A stretch of 20,959 nucleotides of DNA, taken from Priapulus caudatus. Taxonomy: Eukaryota > Priapulida > Priapulimorpha > Priapulimorphida > Priapulidae. A program made the translations under genes and the position numbers. Within the stretch, counting starts at the first letter, position 1. Every line of letters begins with the position of its first letter. Below, in pieces: positions 1 through 10,104 of this stretch. Where the stretch lies: assembly GCF_000485595.1 (NCBI RefSeq), contig NW_014578068.1, positions 48,727 to 69,685 on the forward strand. The letters are read 5' to 3'. Below the pieces are notes generated by a model. The model ran no database searches. It was not told the origin of the DNA and worked only from the letters and a program-made list of their open reading frames with translations.

Positions 1-369
1 TCCTCCACCAGCTCCCTTCTCCCTCCTTCTCCCTTTCCTCCTTCTCCATACCAGCTTACTCCCCTCTCCTTCTCCACCAGCTTTTTACCCTCCTCCACCA
101 CGTTCTCCTTCCTTCCCCTCCTTCTCCACGCTTCTCCCCTCCTTCTCACCACCTCTCTTTCCCCTTCCTCCTTCTCCACCAGCTTCTCCCCTCCTCCTTC
201 TCCAACACCTTCTCCCTTCTTCCTCCTTCCTTCTCCCCAGCTTCTCCCTCCTTCATTCTCCACCACCCCTCCTCTCCCCTTCCTCTTCTCACCAGCTTCT
301 CCCTTCCGCTTCTCCACCCTTCTCCCCTTCCTCCTTCTCACCAGTTTTCTCCCTTCTCACCCTTCCTCA
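1..369. repeat. CT-rich minisatellite, tract 1
   Basis: Almost pure pyrimidine sequence on the + strand. It is built from irregular units of roughly 20-30 bases around the words CTCCTTCTCC and ACCAGCTTCTCC. The same words make up 2006-2586, so the two tracts belong to one repeat family. No open frame of plausible composition lies in it. It continues past the left window edge and stops at about 369, where mixed sequence begins. Confidence 0.9.
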
Positions 370-408
370 TGGCCTTAGCCATTGATCTAAGTCGCGGCCA
401 TACCGGCC

Positions 409-690
409 AGCGTGCGTGTAGTCACTTCCTTCGTGCGCAGGGAGGAAGGGAGGCGAGAGGGGTACGACAGTGGGACTACTAGGAGCTACGACGGTACTAT
501 AGTTACTAGGGCTACGACGTACTAGAGCTTACGACTCGTTACTCGTTGCATGACGTAGTAGGTAGTATTACTCGTACGGTAGTCAGTCGTAGTAGTAAAA
601 CCTAGTGTTGTAACCCTGAGGTCACGCTTGAAACGTAAACTAATCGACCACCGGGCCCATCGAAACATAACAGAAAGCTCGCAGCTATCA
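409..690 (+). repeat. Inverted-repeat arm 1 (uninterrupted, carries the empty BEL target site)
   Basis: Read against the reverse complement of 2645-2841 followed by 9799-9862, this stretch aligns along its length with many small indels. Shared words include AGCTACGAC, TACTATAG, TACTAGGGCTA, AGTCGTAGTAGTA, CCCTGAGGTCA and GAAACGTA. It is locally simple, dominated by CTA/CGA/AGT words. The position matching the BEL insertion point, about 477-491, is continuous here, so this arm shows the pre-insertion state. No gene was recognised. Confidence 0.75.
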
Positions 691-767
691 GTCAGACACG
701 CATCCCCCCCCGCCCGGGCCGCCTTGAACATTTGGTTAATTACTGCAAACCCATGTGTGTTTTACAG

Positions 768-1795
768 AACAAACATACTAAAAACTACTTTAACCTACCG
801 AAAGGCGGCACCGGCCCTCCTGGCCCGAAAGGCGGCACCGGCCCTGCTGGCCCGAAAGGTGACCCCGGCGCTCCTGGCAATAAAGGTGAGAGTGGTAGGC
901 ACGGACGTAGGTTCTGATTGACCGCATAGTCGGTTATGTCACATTCTACACTTTATTCAATTGTACCACGAACGGATCTATACCATCATTAGGTATAGCT
1001 ACTTACAGGCATACGTTCGTGGTTATGTCCATAGATATAATATATTACGCATACAGTTAATGGAACCTCTATATAACGGCCACCTGTCCATCACGGACAC
1101 TTCTAGGGTGTTTCCCCGGTGACACTTACCACGATCGAACGATCGAACACGCTTTTTGCGTATCATTCGGGTGGCCATTATATACAGAGTTGACTGTATA
1201 TTGATATCCGAGATGGTCTTTCTACTGTATGTAGATATAACTATGGTTACTTGATGTTCCGATCGCAGCCATATAGTTCCGAAATTATGCAACGTTCGCG
1301 AATATATGATACCTACATGAAACTATATTACTATATAATTAATATGTAAACTACACGAAACGTCTCGTTCTGCTCCACGAATGAAGCCAAAAAAATTAAC
1401 GAAAAAAGAAACAAAACAGTTTCGTATTTAACGCGTAGTTACCCGGGTTCCCGATAGGTTCCGACGGTGCCCCCGGGCCCGCATGCCCGGCAGGACCAGT
1501 AATCACCAACATCCAGGTTATCTGTGAGGGCAACTCGGTCACCATCTGCTGTCCAGTAAGCATGAGGATCGCTCAGGCGTCGGCTATCTACGGCCGGCGG
1601 GAGGGAGAGAAAGTCTGTCCGACCAAATTCGCCAGTCTATGCCAGCGCTACAACGACGTCACGGCGCGCGTGTCGACGTGCAACGACCAGCAGTGCTGCA
1701 CGATAAGGTCTGCGAATCTCAAGCTGGGCGGTGACCCCTGCCTAGGCATACGAAAATACGCAGTCGTCACGTGGGATTGTCGCTTGGGAGAGTAG
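768..1795 (+). CDS. Nematogalectin-like protein, copy A (3' exons; Gly-X-Y plus SUEL lectin)
   Basis: A two-exon model reads without frameshift. The first exon, 768-885, follows acceptor TGTTTTACAG. It encodes a short leader (NKHTKNYFNLP) and about nine Gly-X-Y triplets, and ends at donor AAAG|GTGAGA. The second exon, 1458-1795, follows CCCGATAG. The phase-1 junction rebuilds a Gly codon and continues Gly-X-Y for three triplets before the lectin domain. The lectin part (about 1520-1787) shows the SUEL/rhamnose-binding signature: VICEGNSVTI, a YGR motif, the half-cystines, DPC..., KY and a final Cys five codons before TAG. Collagen-like plus C-terminal galactose-binding lectin is the published architecture of cnidarian nematogalectin, a nematocyst structural protein. 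The function is inferred from that. Copy A has no visible signal-peptide exon upstream and a shorter collagen part than copy B, so its 5' end is missing or lies elsewhere. Confidence 0.8.
886..1457 (+). other. Phase-1 intron of nematogalectin-like copy A
   Basis: Bounded by GTGAGA and CCCGATAG. It aligns to the copy B intron (13954-14512) almost throughout. Conserved words include the tandem GATCGAACGATCGAAC followed by ACGCTTTTTGCG near 1131-1160. Collagen exons usually start with a Gly codon; here the intron splits that codon. No other gene is seen in it. Confidence 0.75.
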
Positions 1796-2005
1796 AAAGC
1801 TGATTGGTGACGATCGACTGATACACCTGTCGACAGGTAGACAACCGGCGTCGCGATTAGGAGCGTTCTCAAAACGATGCTGAGCAACGAGGTGCCAGTG
1901 GCACGAACGTTTTGTATTGTGTAGCGGAATAGTATTGCCGCCCCGTCTGTCTGGCTTCTTCGCCATACACGTGTTAGCATACATCAAAGTAAAAAAAATG
2001 TTTAA
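1796..2005 (+). other. 3' flank or 3'UTR of copy A, cut at 2005
   Basis: Follows the TAG of the lectin exon and matches 14835-15028 with small indels. The match stops after AAAATGTTTAA. In copy B the sequence runs straight on to AAAAGTAAAAAAG, and in copy A that continuation appears only after the N gap, at 10092. No AATAAA lies in this part; the equivalent hexamer of copy A would be at 10105-10110. Confidence 0.7.
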
Positions 2006-2586
2006 GCTTCTCCCCGCTCCCTCCAACCACTTTCCCTTGCTCCCTCCTTCCCCCACCCGTTCTCCTTTTTCTCCCCCTGGTCTCCCCCGTCCTCCGACCA
2101 CCTTCTCTTTCTCCCCTCCTCCTTCGTCCACAGCTCTCTCTCCGGCCTCCTTCTCACACCTTCTCCTTCCTCGCCTCCTTCTCCACGAGTTTATTCCCCC
2201 TTCCTCCTTCCACCAGCTTCTCCTTTCTCCCGCTCCTCCTCCTCCACAGATCCCTTCTCCCCTCCTTCTCCCTTTCCTCCTTCTCCACCAGCTTCTCCCC
2301 TCTCCTTCTCCACCAGCTTCTCCGCCTCTGTCTTCCACCAGCCTCTTTTCTCCCTCCTCCTTCGTCACAGTTGCTCCCCTCTCCAGACACCTTCTCCCTG
2401 CTCCCTTCCTTCTTTTCAACCAGCTTCTCCCTCCTCCTTCTCCACCACCTTCTTCATTCTCCTCTTCCATCCTTCTCCACAGCTTCTCCCGTCCTCCTTC
2501 TCCACTACCTTCTCCCTTCTCCCCTCCTCCTTCTCCACAGCTTCTCCTTCTCCACCAGCTTCTCCCTTCTCCCCTTCTTCATTCCT
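2006..2586. repeat. CT-rich minisatellite, tract 2
   Basis: Nearly uninterrupted pyrimidine sequence with the same CTCCTTCTCC and ACCAGCTTCTCC words as 1-369. It starts exactly where the match between copy A and copy B flanks breaks. Long open frames occur on both strands only because the tract has few stop codons; their Ser/Pro/Leu or Gly/Glu/Arg composition is a direct readout of the repeat. Confidence 0.92.
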
Positions 2587-2644
2587 AGCCATATTGAGTC
2601 GGCTATAAGTCTAGCTAATAAGTTCTAGCTATATGAGTCGGGCC

Positions 2645-2841
2645 TTTACTTGTTATGTTCGTGCCTGTGTCCGAATTAGTTGTACGTTTCAGCTTGACCT
2701 CAGGGATTAAAACACTAGCGCTACTACTACGACTACACGCGGTACTTGTAAATACTACTACTAGGTCAACGAGTACGAGTACGTATTGCTCTAGCTACTG
2801 TCGCTAGCCCTAGTACTATAGTACGTCGTAGCTCTAGGTAG
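2645..2841 (-). repeat. Inverted-repeat arm 2, part 1 (split by BEL insertion)
   Basis: The reverse complement aligns to arm 1 at about 480-690, from GAAACGTAC...AGGTCAAGCTGAAACG through AGTCGTAGTAGTA to AGCTACGACGTACTATAG. It ends at 2841, where the LTR begins with TGTTAG. The remainder of the arm reappears immediately after the retrotransposon. Confidence 0.75.
2836..2841. other. Target-site duplication, left copy (AGGTAG)
   Basis: AGGTAG directly precedes the left LTR (TGTTAGG at 2842). The same six bases follow the right LTR at 9793-9798. BEL/Pao elements commonly duplicate about 4-6 bp, so the last five (GGTAG) may be the true duplication. Confidence 0.75.
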
Positions 2842-3040
2842 TGTTAGGTTTTGTAAGAATCCATCATGTTAGGCAACGGAGGCTTCAATTTCTATTTAGG
2901 TGCGAGGCAGGTTACCACTGCCGCCACGCTTATTCTATTGTCTACACTCAAACAACAGAACATTGCAAAAGTTACAAAGAATGACCACCGTGATGGCAGC
3001 ACGTTCAATCATAATAATATCCATGTCACAATATCTCACA
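2842..3040 (-). repeat. Left LTR (3' LTR in element orientation)
   Basis: 199 bp. In element orientation it starts TGTGAGATATTG and ends ACCTAACA, so it has the usual TG...CA ends. It aligns end to end with 9592-9792 with small indels. The direct match stops exactly at CTCACA (3040), and that fixes the inner border. Confidence 0.88.
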
Positions 3041-3053
3041 CTCACCACCTTGG
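3041..3053 (-). other. Polypurine-tract-like sequence
   Basis: On the minus strand, CCAAGGTGGTGAG lies directly before the TGTGAG start of the 3' LTR. This is the expected place and composition for the plus-strand primer of an LTR element. Confidence 0.6.
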
Positions 3054-3433
3054 ACAGTTAGCTGTCAACCAAATAAAAGAAACTCAAATCAAATCTTTCG
3101 AACATCCCAAAGGACTGTATGAATAATCAGAATTCAAGTCGCTCACTCTAAACAGCCAAAACTACAAATCTAATGGAGTTATCAAGAATACACGTGAGTC
3201 TCACTATTCTAAACAAAACAGCTGGCCAATCTAGTACCCTGGATTCAGGAGTTAAACTGAAAGGAAAGTTTTTAACAACATATTGCTATCTTGCAAAACT
3301 AACGATCTTATCTAAACTTGTCTCGGTCCATGCCGGAGAGCTCAAGCTCACTATATAAATGACAGATTGAACACCACTCCACCCACTAGAAACAATGTTC
3401 ATATACAGTAGTTACAGTTAATAAACAGTCACA

Positions 3434-6400
3434 CTAATAGTTGTAAGCCAAGAGCTTTTCCTTTGCGGTCCGCAGCAATGGCAGCCATGGCTCTCCTTGG
3501 TCTTCTTTTCTCTCGGAGTCGCTGATCGAGTAGGGTAGATTCTTGGATATCTCCGCCCTAAGCTGCTTCATCCGAGGGCTTCAGCCACAGATTGTCCGCC
3601 ACACACCTCTGAGGGGATAAAGCGTTGTAGTGACGTCGTTAGTGGTAGTTATCTTTTCCCCTTTTTGCTGAGTTGCCACTTTCCACTGACAGCTTCCCCG
3701 CCCACCTTATTTATCAGACAGTTTATTCAACTCGATAACCTTTGCAGTTCCACAAGCAACGTGGCGTTGTTCTCCTCATGTTATGAGGACTATGTCACCG
3801 GACACAAATCTCTGAGGATGAATCACATTCTTCCCGTATCGCTGTCCCTCTCGTAGTTCTGCAAGGTACTCATTTTCCAGCGGACTCCAAGCCATGATCT
3901 AGGGCGAGCTGGCAGGGTGTTCTCCATCTGTTCGGCATAGTTGCTAAATTGGTTACCCGTGGCTCTGTTGACAGTCTCTTCATTGGCGTCAGGAAACGAT
4001 TTAGCTTCTGTCCGTGTAGAGTAAGTGGACGGAAGTAAGGGGTTCGCTCGCAATCACTGGTAATCCAGGTCAAGTAAGCGGATCTCGAGTATTTTGAACA
4101 CTGGTTTCAACTTCACATAGAGCTGTTTGGATCTCATCAACTGTAAGTTTAGCACCACCTACAGTTTTCTTCGGGGCGTTCGCGTCTTCAATGTCTTTAA
4201 TTCAGTCTCTCAAGAAGCCTCCCCACGCATGGGGGCGGCTTATCCAGAGTTGAACTTCACTGGATCTGCGTTTGTTAGCGGCGTAGTCTTCACGGCCACT
4301 GATTCACGATCTTGTGCGAATGTTCTTAAGTGCCTTCATAAAGGGGGGTTGTGGCGCATTGTCGCTCACGACCAAGGGGACGGTCCCTCGTCTCCCAATG
4401 AACCGTCTAAGACATTCTCAGGAAGGGCAGGTCGTGGTCAAAATCGGTTCACCATTTCAGAGTGGACTGGCCCTTGTCACACAACAGGTGAAGAGACAGA
4501 ACCCAGAGCCTTAGAGCCTCCATCTTTCGTGGAGAGTGGTCCAGCGTAGTCGAGACCCGTCATCGTGAAGCGGGGGTGGCCTCGGTCACTCTGAATTCAG
4601 GTGATGGTGTGGACATCATTGGGTTTGGAATTGGCTGCATCATCAGTTCTCGCTTACACAGTATGCACATTTCATTATTAACGGATCGTTACCATAGGAT
4701 CTCCCTGTTGAGGTTATCCAGTATTTGGGATCTCAACTTCTGTTCAGGGTGGATTTTCCCCACTGTGGATCGTCACTCTCATGACAGTTCTGACGATAAG
4801 CGCCTTCGTAACTCATGCTTCTATTCAATAGGGATGGGCGTATTTCTGGGAATGAGGGGCTCTCATCTTTTCCAGACGTCCCTTACATCTCAGAGAGTCT
4901 CGGATCCTCAAAGAGGCCAAGTTGCGGAGTTTTCCATTTTTGGAAATAATGGATTCATCCAACAGACTCCTCTGGGGGGGAATTTTCCTTTTAGTCGCAA
5001 GCAACTCCTCTGCTTCTGTGTTATGTCTCTCGCCAGTGAGAGCGAGTCGTGCTGGGGTCACTTGGCCCTTCCTCAGGCGTCTCACGAATTTTCAAGCACA
5101 AGGGGCCGTAACTCTTCAGAAGTGAGTCTCCGATGCTAGCTGAAGGCAGAATGATCCAGAATATGCAGTCCAATTCTGGGCAGAATTCATGTTCCGTGGC
5201 GTCAGCAATGACCAGCTCTCTTCGCTTCACCTTCATTTCGGCTCGAGGCACTCAATGGGGTGATCCATTTGACAGGGTCATGCCTCTCAGGGAGGCATCG
5301 GGATTAGTCTGGGGTGTCACTCGTGTTCTTAGCCCAGTAAAGGACCATCAAGGTCAGGATAGAACACTGTGACAGTTCTTCTAGTTGCCATGCCCTTGAG
5401 GCGATATCGCAGGGAGGTCATTGTCGAGCCTGGACAATGCTGTCCCCAGGTGTCCACTGGGTACAGTTTACGTACTTCATTCACTCTATTTGGACGAATT
5501 GTTTCCATTCGGACTTCACTCCCTTGTATCCATGCCAGAGCAACTCTGAATCTGACCAGCGAATAGTGGTCTCCTCAATAGTGATCTCAAACTTTGTTGC
5601 TTCCTTCGCGTTCTAATCAAGTCTAGCAAGAAAGAACAAGTGCTGGAAGAGTTCTAGACGTGGATTGTCATTCGGGACACAGGGGCGCTCTCGAGTCTTG
5701 TTGACTACAAGGAATCGTGATTGGCCTCGGTGCTGTGTGACATCACTACAGATAGATCACTGCGGCCCCATAGGCTTCGCTGAGGCATCACGAAAAAAAT
5801 CATGAATTTTATACACTAACTCACAGTTGTCTGATGTACAGACTCATAGGATAGTAGCAACGTGGGTTGGTTATACTGGGGAGCTGGCTCGTTGCGGAGG
5901 TCGTGCCACTTGAGGTTATTCCACTTCACAAGCTGAGGAAGAAGGTGTTCGCGAGGCAGGTCATCCCAGTCCGGATTCATGTTGACACAAGCTCTTGGAA
6001 CAGCATTCTTGAACCTCAGCGATAGGGTGGTGGTTGCCACGGTATACAAGTGATCATAGAAGGTTGAGCGCATAGTTTCACGAACGCATTTCGTTTGGTT
6101 GGGATGACGTCCATTTGCTTGTTAGGCAACTAGGCACGGAGTTGAACACCAAGTGCTCCGCAATATGCGTCCAGACGATTCGCCAGTTTATTTTCCGGGA
6201 GGTCCACTGAGCTAGCACTAGATGTCGCACCCAGAAGTGTTGTTTGGGTGTAGGATTCGTCTTCCGATTACGACACCGCTGCCATGTTCACTCAGTCTCT
6301 CTCTGCTCAGTAATGTCTTCAGCCTTCACAGCCTTCTAAGGTTCTCAGGATCGACGTGTATGCCGAGTCATCAGTTCACCGAAATTGCCTGCGAACTGTC

Positions 6401-7950
6401 CGTAGTAAAAATCCTCCTGAGAGTAGGCAGATGGCTTTTCGCTTTCTCATAGAAGTCATAGGCGATCGAGTCCGTAGTGGTGAAACCAGACCGTCAGTGT
6501 CATCAACATATAATAGATTTCATGAATGCTCAGTCTGTGAAGGACAAGTCGCCATCCTTCGACATGTGGTGGTGTATGTGTGGCCCCATTCAGTAGAAGG
6601 GACTTGACGACACGGGCAAATACTAGCTCTGGTGAACGTAGCTCGTACAACATCCAGTTCGGTATCGTTCAATATCACGAACCACAAGAAACTGAAGGAT
6701 CTTGGGCGGGGCTTCTTTATGCCAACCATCAGGAAAGGCGGGCTTTTCAATGTCTCAGGTAAGGGCTACAGGCTGCTGCAAGACGGGAATCGTTCGAGCA
6801 GGGGGTATGCAAGGATGGTTGTCTACAGAAGAGCGAGGACCAACGGTACAAAGCAGGTCAATTTAAGGGAGGATTTCCATGAGATCGACACGACGCATCA
6901 TAGACAATCCTTAGTTTGGTTGGTGTCGTTGTCACACTATGACTCCATGATGTCGCCCAGTAGTGCGAGGGGAGGACTCCTCAGTCTCATTCTCTATGGA
7001 GAGTTACAGTTCCACGATTCCTGTGTTTCATCTGATCCCTCAGCACTCGATTCATACTCTCTCAGGATTCTCAGCGGACATTCTTCCTTAAGAGGTCAAT
7101 TAATCGTAGAGTGAAGCAACATCCCATGTTGTCTGGCGTAGGATGGTGGATGTGGATCCGTTCCACGTAAGCCTCTACGGATATCTGTTCCATCAACTAC
7201 GACGAGTTGTCTTCAAAGGTGTTCGTGGACCACGGTGCTTCGTTCGGCTTTAGTACCCAGGCTTTCGAGTTCAGAACTGTTTCAGCGTCTCATTGAGGGA
7301 CCTGTCATTTGAGACTTCAGTGCCACAGAATTAACATGAGGTATTAGCGGTTTAAGAAGGTATGGACGTCAGCCTTCATAGTACAGCGGCTGACAAACAC
7401 GCACCGCCAAACTTGGTGGTGTCAGCGTGTGGCCATTCTTCACCTCTGGACAAAACCCTTCCGGTCACAACACGTCGCAGCTACTGATCGTTCCAATCAG
7501 AATATCAACTTCGAGCAGTCTAATCTTTACTCACTGAGTGTGGTGGTCGCTAGGTTAATGTCTCTTAAGGTGTGGGAACATACTAGCGCGACTTTCTCTG
7601 ATCAAACCTACTCTCAGGGTTCACAAGATTGTTGGAACAACAAATGCTGTCTAATCGATCTCGCCTCCATTTCATCAGTAGCATAAATCTTCATCTTGGG
7701 TGAAAACTTGGCATGACGTGGTGACTCTCCCAAACGACTTTATATTTAGGAGTTCTGGCCTATAACGGGTAGTTTACTTCATCATGGACTTTGGCGTTCA
7801 CGAACGACTGAGGGCTACCATGTAGTCAAACAGCACTTCGGTCACTCTGCGTGTCTCCAACAGTTGCTCTTACTCGTGGGCGTGTAGCTGTCATCTGCAG
7901 GCGCGGCTCTAGGCGGCGGCCTCTAATTTCAGAAGTGTGATAGGCTAGCC
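3434..7950 (-). pseudogene. BEL/Pao pol region (reverse transcriptase, RNase H, integrase), frameshifted
   Basis: The pieces fall in different frames on the minus strand. Reverse transcriptase: an FLWF-type segment near 6690-6715 and YVDD at 6499-6510. Connection region at 5816-6073: WDD, then LPREHLLPQ, then KW. RNase H: a DAS...YGAA-like segment near 5765-5795 and PRLEL near 5660-5680. Integrase: see its own entry. The C-terminal tail reads open for about 46 codons and ends with TAG at 3434-3436. The 5' limit of pol is not visible, so 7950 is an estimate. Single-base indels, not large deletions, break the frames. These could be old mutations, but the same kind of indel also occurs in the host gene copies. 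Confidence 0.8.
4100..4990 (-). pseudogene. Integrase domain of the BEL/Pao element, frameshifted
   Basis: Minus-strand pieces in order: LRCKGRLE (about 4870-4900), VTKALIV with a following IHSG (about 4750-4815), KYWI (near 4710), a C..C pair (near 4640-4660), TGLDYAGPL holding the first catalytic Asp (about 4530-4560), CLFTCCVTRA (near 4465-4495), SDN holding the second Asp (4358-4366), WGG with LERL holding the Glu (near 4209-4220), then LTVDEIQTAL and an EPLT..HLL segment (about 4030-4140). All three D,D,E positions are therefore recognisable, though in different frames. Strand transfer into host DNA is the family role. Confidence 0.85.
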
Positions 7951-7999
7951 GATAGTGGCATGCGGTACGGATGTTCTCGATAGTCTGTTAGCATCGACT

Positions 8000-9500
8000 C
8001 GCGGGATGGCTCACACTTTGTCTGTCAGGGCAATTTCTTTTCTCTACAGGCAGGGCTCACATGGATGGTCGCTTCCCGCATTTTGTTGCCTTCATATTCG
8101 ATGGACACCTACTACTGATATGATTCCTTCGTAGGCAGACAAAGGCATCGTATCCAGCCGCTGCTTCAGTATCGAAAGATCTCTCCCCTAGCCTCAATCG
8201 AACATTCTTACAGGGTGTGTGTTGGGTGGAGATGTTTCTGCCAGAACGTGCAAGTCGGACCATTATCATCGCGTGTAGAGATAGGCAGGCAACCAGTAGC
8301 TTACCTTTCTGGACCACTGGCATTTCCGGGACGCAGCCATCGTTCGAGCTAGCAACTCAGCGGATGTCAACCTCTGACCTCTGTCTTCTCTGATTTCTTT
8401 GTCTAGTAGTTTCCATTAGTGTTATCTAAATTCCAGTCTTTGTCATTAACCTGTGACTTATCAGGATTCTCAGTTCCAGGTGGTATTCTTCATTTCATGG
8501 ACAATTGGTATGAGCAAGCTTACTATTATGATTCAGGTTCCAACACAAGGCCTTTCAGTCCTTCGTATTGTTGGTCTCAAGCTTGTCATAAAGATGTCTC
8601 AGCTCTTCAGATTTCGATATTAGTTACAGGGTTTCTAGATTTTAACAAGATCTCAGTCGCGGCGGAGCGTGTGGTTCTGTTTATGATAAACTTGTGTTCG
8701 CTACAAATCTCTCCTTCAGGATGTCAAAAACGGGCTTCGTAGCGTAGTGACGGGACGACCTGACAATCCTGCTCATACAATCAGCAGCCTCCTCTCTCTA
8801 GCGAAAGACTTCAAGTAAGCTGAACTTGCTCTACGTCACTGAGGTCTTCCTCGGTGTGGCATATGCATTTTCATATTGGCGATCCCAAGAATGGGGCGGC
8901 CAGGTTCACTATGTCCACAACAAATTTCTTGTATGCCGACACTTCGGGTAACACTCACGATTCGTCTTCAGAGTTCCCTCGTCCACACTGAACTCGTGAT
9001 AGAGATGGGGGGCTCACATTGCTGAGCCAATCCATAGCATTCACTCTACACCATCGTCTCGCGATACTTTCTCGTATTAAATTTGTCAGCCTTTATCACT
9101 TCCTCCTCTAGTGTTGGTGTCATCAGTATTCCTTTTTTCGGGCACATATCATTTAGTATCGCGCATCATCTAGGACTTTCAGCAATGCCCGTTTCTCCGC
9201 AAGATTTTCCACAGCTGTTTGTCAATTTCACATTGTGGTCGAGGGGTTTTGCCTGTCATAATTTTCTTAAGTTTCTTAGTTGCTGAAAGCAACTTCGAGT
9301 GCGTCGAGGCTCTATGCCCAGCCTCTCACACGTCGATTACCTCTCTAGGTTTTCGTTCATTTTCGGATCGGTAGGGCTCAACAGAGGCTCTCAATATCAA
9401 ACAGGGGAGGGCCACGTCAGTATGTTACAATGGCCTACGTGGACCGATTCTCTCGTAACGATGAGAAAAGGGATTCGAGTTCAGTCGGTTTCCTATGTTC
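8000..9500 (-). pseudogene. BEL/Pao gag region with zinc knuckles, frameshifted
   Basis: Only the nucleic-acid-binding part is recognisable. On the minus strand at about 8059-8137, CLRRNHISSRCPS is followed by KCGKR, the paired CCHC-type knuckles found at the end of gag in BEL/Pao elements. The region between this and the primer-binding site is in the right place for gag but shows no motif I can name. The limits given are estimates. Confidence 0.6.
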
Positions 9501-9573
9501 GAATCTTTTAACGGGCGAATTACTTGCGTAAGAGAAAGGATTCGTTACCACTCTATTGTGATTCCTCAATGAT

Positions 9574-9591
9574 CCTGCGCTCGAAGGACCA
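9574..9591 (-). other. Primer-binding site
   Basis: In element orientation TGGTCCTTCGAGCG directly follows the CA that ends the 5' LTR. A start of TGG complements the CCA end of a tRNA. The donor tRNA was not assigned. Confidence 0.7.
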
Positions 9592-9792
9592 TGTTAGGTT
9601 TGTAAGAATCCGATCATGTTAGGCAAGCGGAGGCCCTCACATTTCTATTTAGGTTCCGAGGCAGGTCTACCACTGCCGCACGCGGTATTTTCTACACTCA
9701 AAACAACAGATAACATTGCAAAAGTTTACAAAGATACAACCGATGGCAGCACGCTCTCAATCCATAATAATACATGTCACAAATATCTCACA
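9592..9792 (-). repeat. Right LTR (5' LTR in element orientation)
   Basis: 201 bp, starting TGTTAGG and ending CTCACA on the + strand. It aligns to 2842-3040 with scattered single-base indels and few substitutions, consistent with a fairly recent insertion if some of the indels are sequencing error. Confidence 0.88.
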
Positions 9793-9798
9793 AGGTAG
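9793..9798. other. Target-site duplication, right copy (AGGTAG)
   Basis: AGGTAG directly after the CA end of the right LTR. It matches 2836-2841. Confidence 0.75.
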
Positions 9799-9862
9799 TA
9801 CTGTCATAGCCCTTTGCTCCTTTTCCTCTGCGACGAAAGCACTACGATGTGCTGTACATGCG
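9799..9862 (-). repeat. Inverted-repeat arm 2, part 2
   Basis: TACTGTCATAGCCC and onward, reverse-complemented, aligns to about 409-477 of arm 1 (GACAGTG, then a purine-rich stretch, then GCGCAGGG). It therefore continues the arm that the BEL element interrupts. The match is moderate and its outer end is uncertain. Confidence 0.6.
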
Positions 9863-10066
9863 TACGTTATGTAATATTTTACGAGGCCCAGCACCCTCTC
9901 ATACTCTAAGATTGAGATGAAAGAATAGGTACACATTTGCGCGAGAGGAATATAGCAATCATAGTGATTGTGATTATATGTTATATTAATGCAGGCGAAA
10001 AGATTACGTTTTTTCATGCCGTAAATACATCAGAAAAGGCGTACTTATCTAGGCGGTGTATAAACC
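9863..10066. other. Anonymous AT-leaning sequence before the gap
   Basis: No match elsewhere in the window, no recognisable coding segment and no RNA structure that I can see. It ends at the scaffold gap. Confidence 0.5.
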
Positions 10067-10091
10067 NNNNNNNNNNNNNNNNNNNNNNNNN
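10067..10091. other. Scaffold gap (25 Ns)
   Basis: Twenty-five Ns. Sequence right of the gap continues copy A's flank, while sequence left of it does not, so the gap marks a join whose true length is unknown. Confidence 0.98.
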
Positions 10092-10104
10092 AAAAGTAAA
10101 AAAG

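Larger units (their letters stand above)
2842..9792 (-). mobile_element. BEL/Pao-superfamily LTR retrotransposon, near full length, frames broken
   Basis: Near-identical LTRs of about 200 bp lie at 2842-3040 and 9592-9792, in direct orientation and flanked by AGGTAG on both sides. Read on the minus strand the order is 5' LTR, primer-binding site, gag zinc knuckles (about 8057-8170), reverse transcriptase with YVDD (6499-6510), the YDxLxxxT connection region (5816-6073), RNase H (about 5690-5795), integrase (about 4100-4990), a pol tail ending near 3434, polypurine tract, 3' LTR. The domain order and the motifs TGLDYAGPL, LRCKGRLE and CLFT identify BEL/Pao rather than Gypsy or Copia. The reading frame changes every few dozen codons, so no intact polyprotein is present as sequenced. 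It sits in inverted-repeat arm 2. Confidence 0.92.

Noticed and set aside
1131-1160. GATCGAACGATCGAAC palindromic repeat in the intron as a regulatory site
   Set aside because: It is conserved in both copies, but so is the rest of the intron, so conservation gives no evidence of function.
1742-2588. Long open frames on both strands across the CT-rich tract (up to 242 codons)
   Set aside because: Composition is a direct readout of the pyrimidine repeat, frames exist on both strands, and no domain or splice context is present.
3361-3373. Longer left LTR ending at TGAACA (TG start TGTTCAATC on the minus strand)
   Set aside because: The direct match with the right LTR stops at 3040, and the target duplication AGGTAG fits the 199-bp LTR. 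A purine tract also lies directly at the 3040 border.
4127-5139. Plus-strand open frames inside the BEL element (140 and 187 codons)
   Set aside because: The minus strand of the same interval carries recognisable integrase motifs; the plus-strand frames have none.
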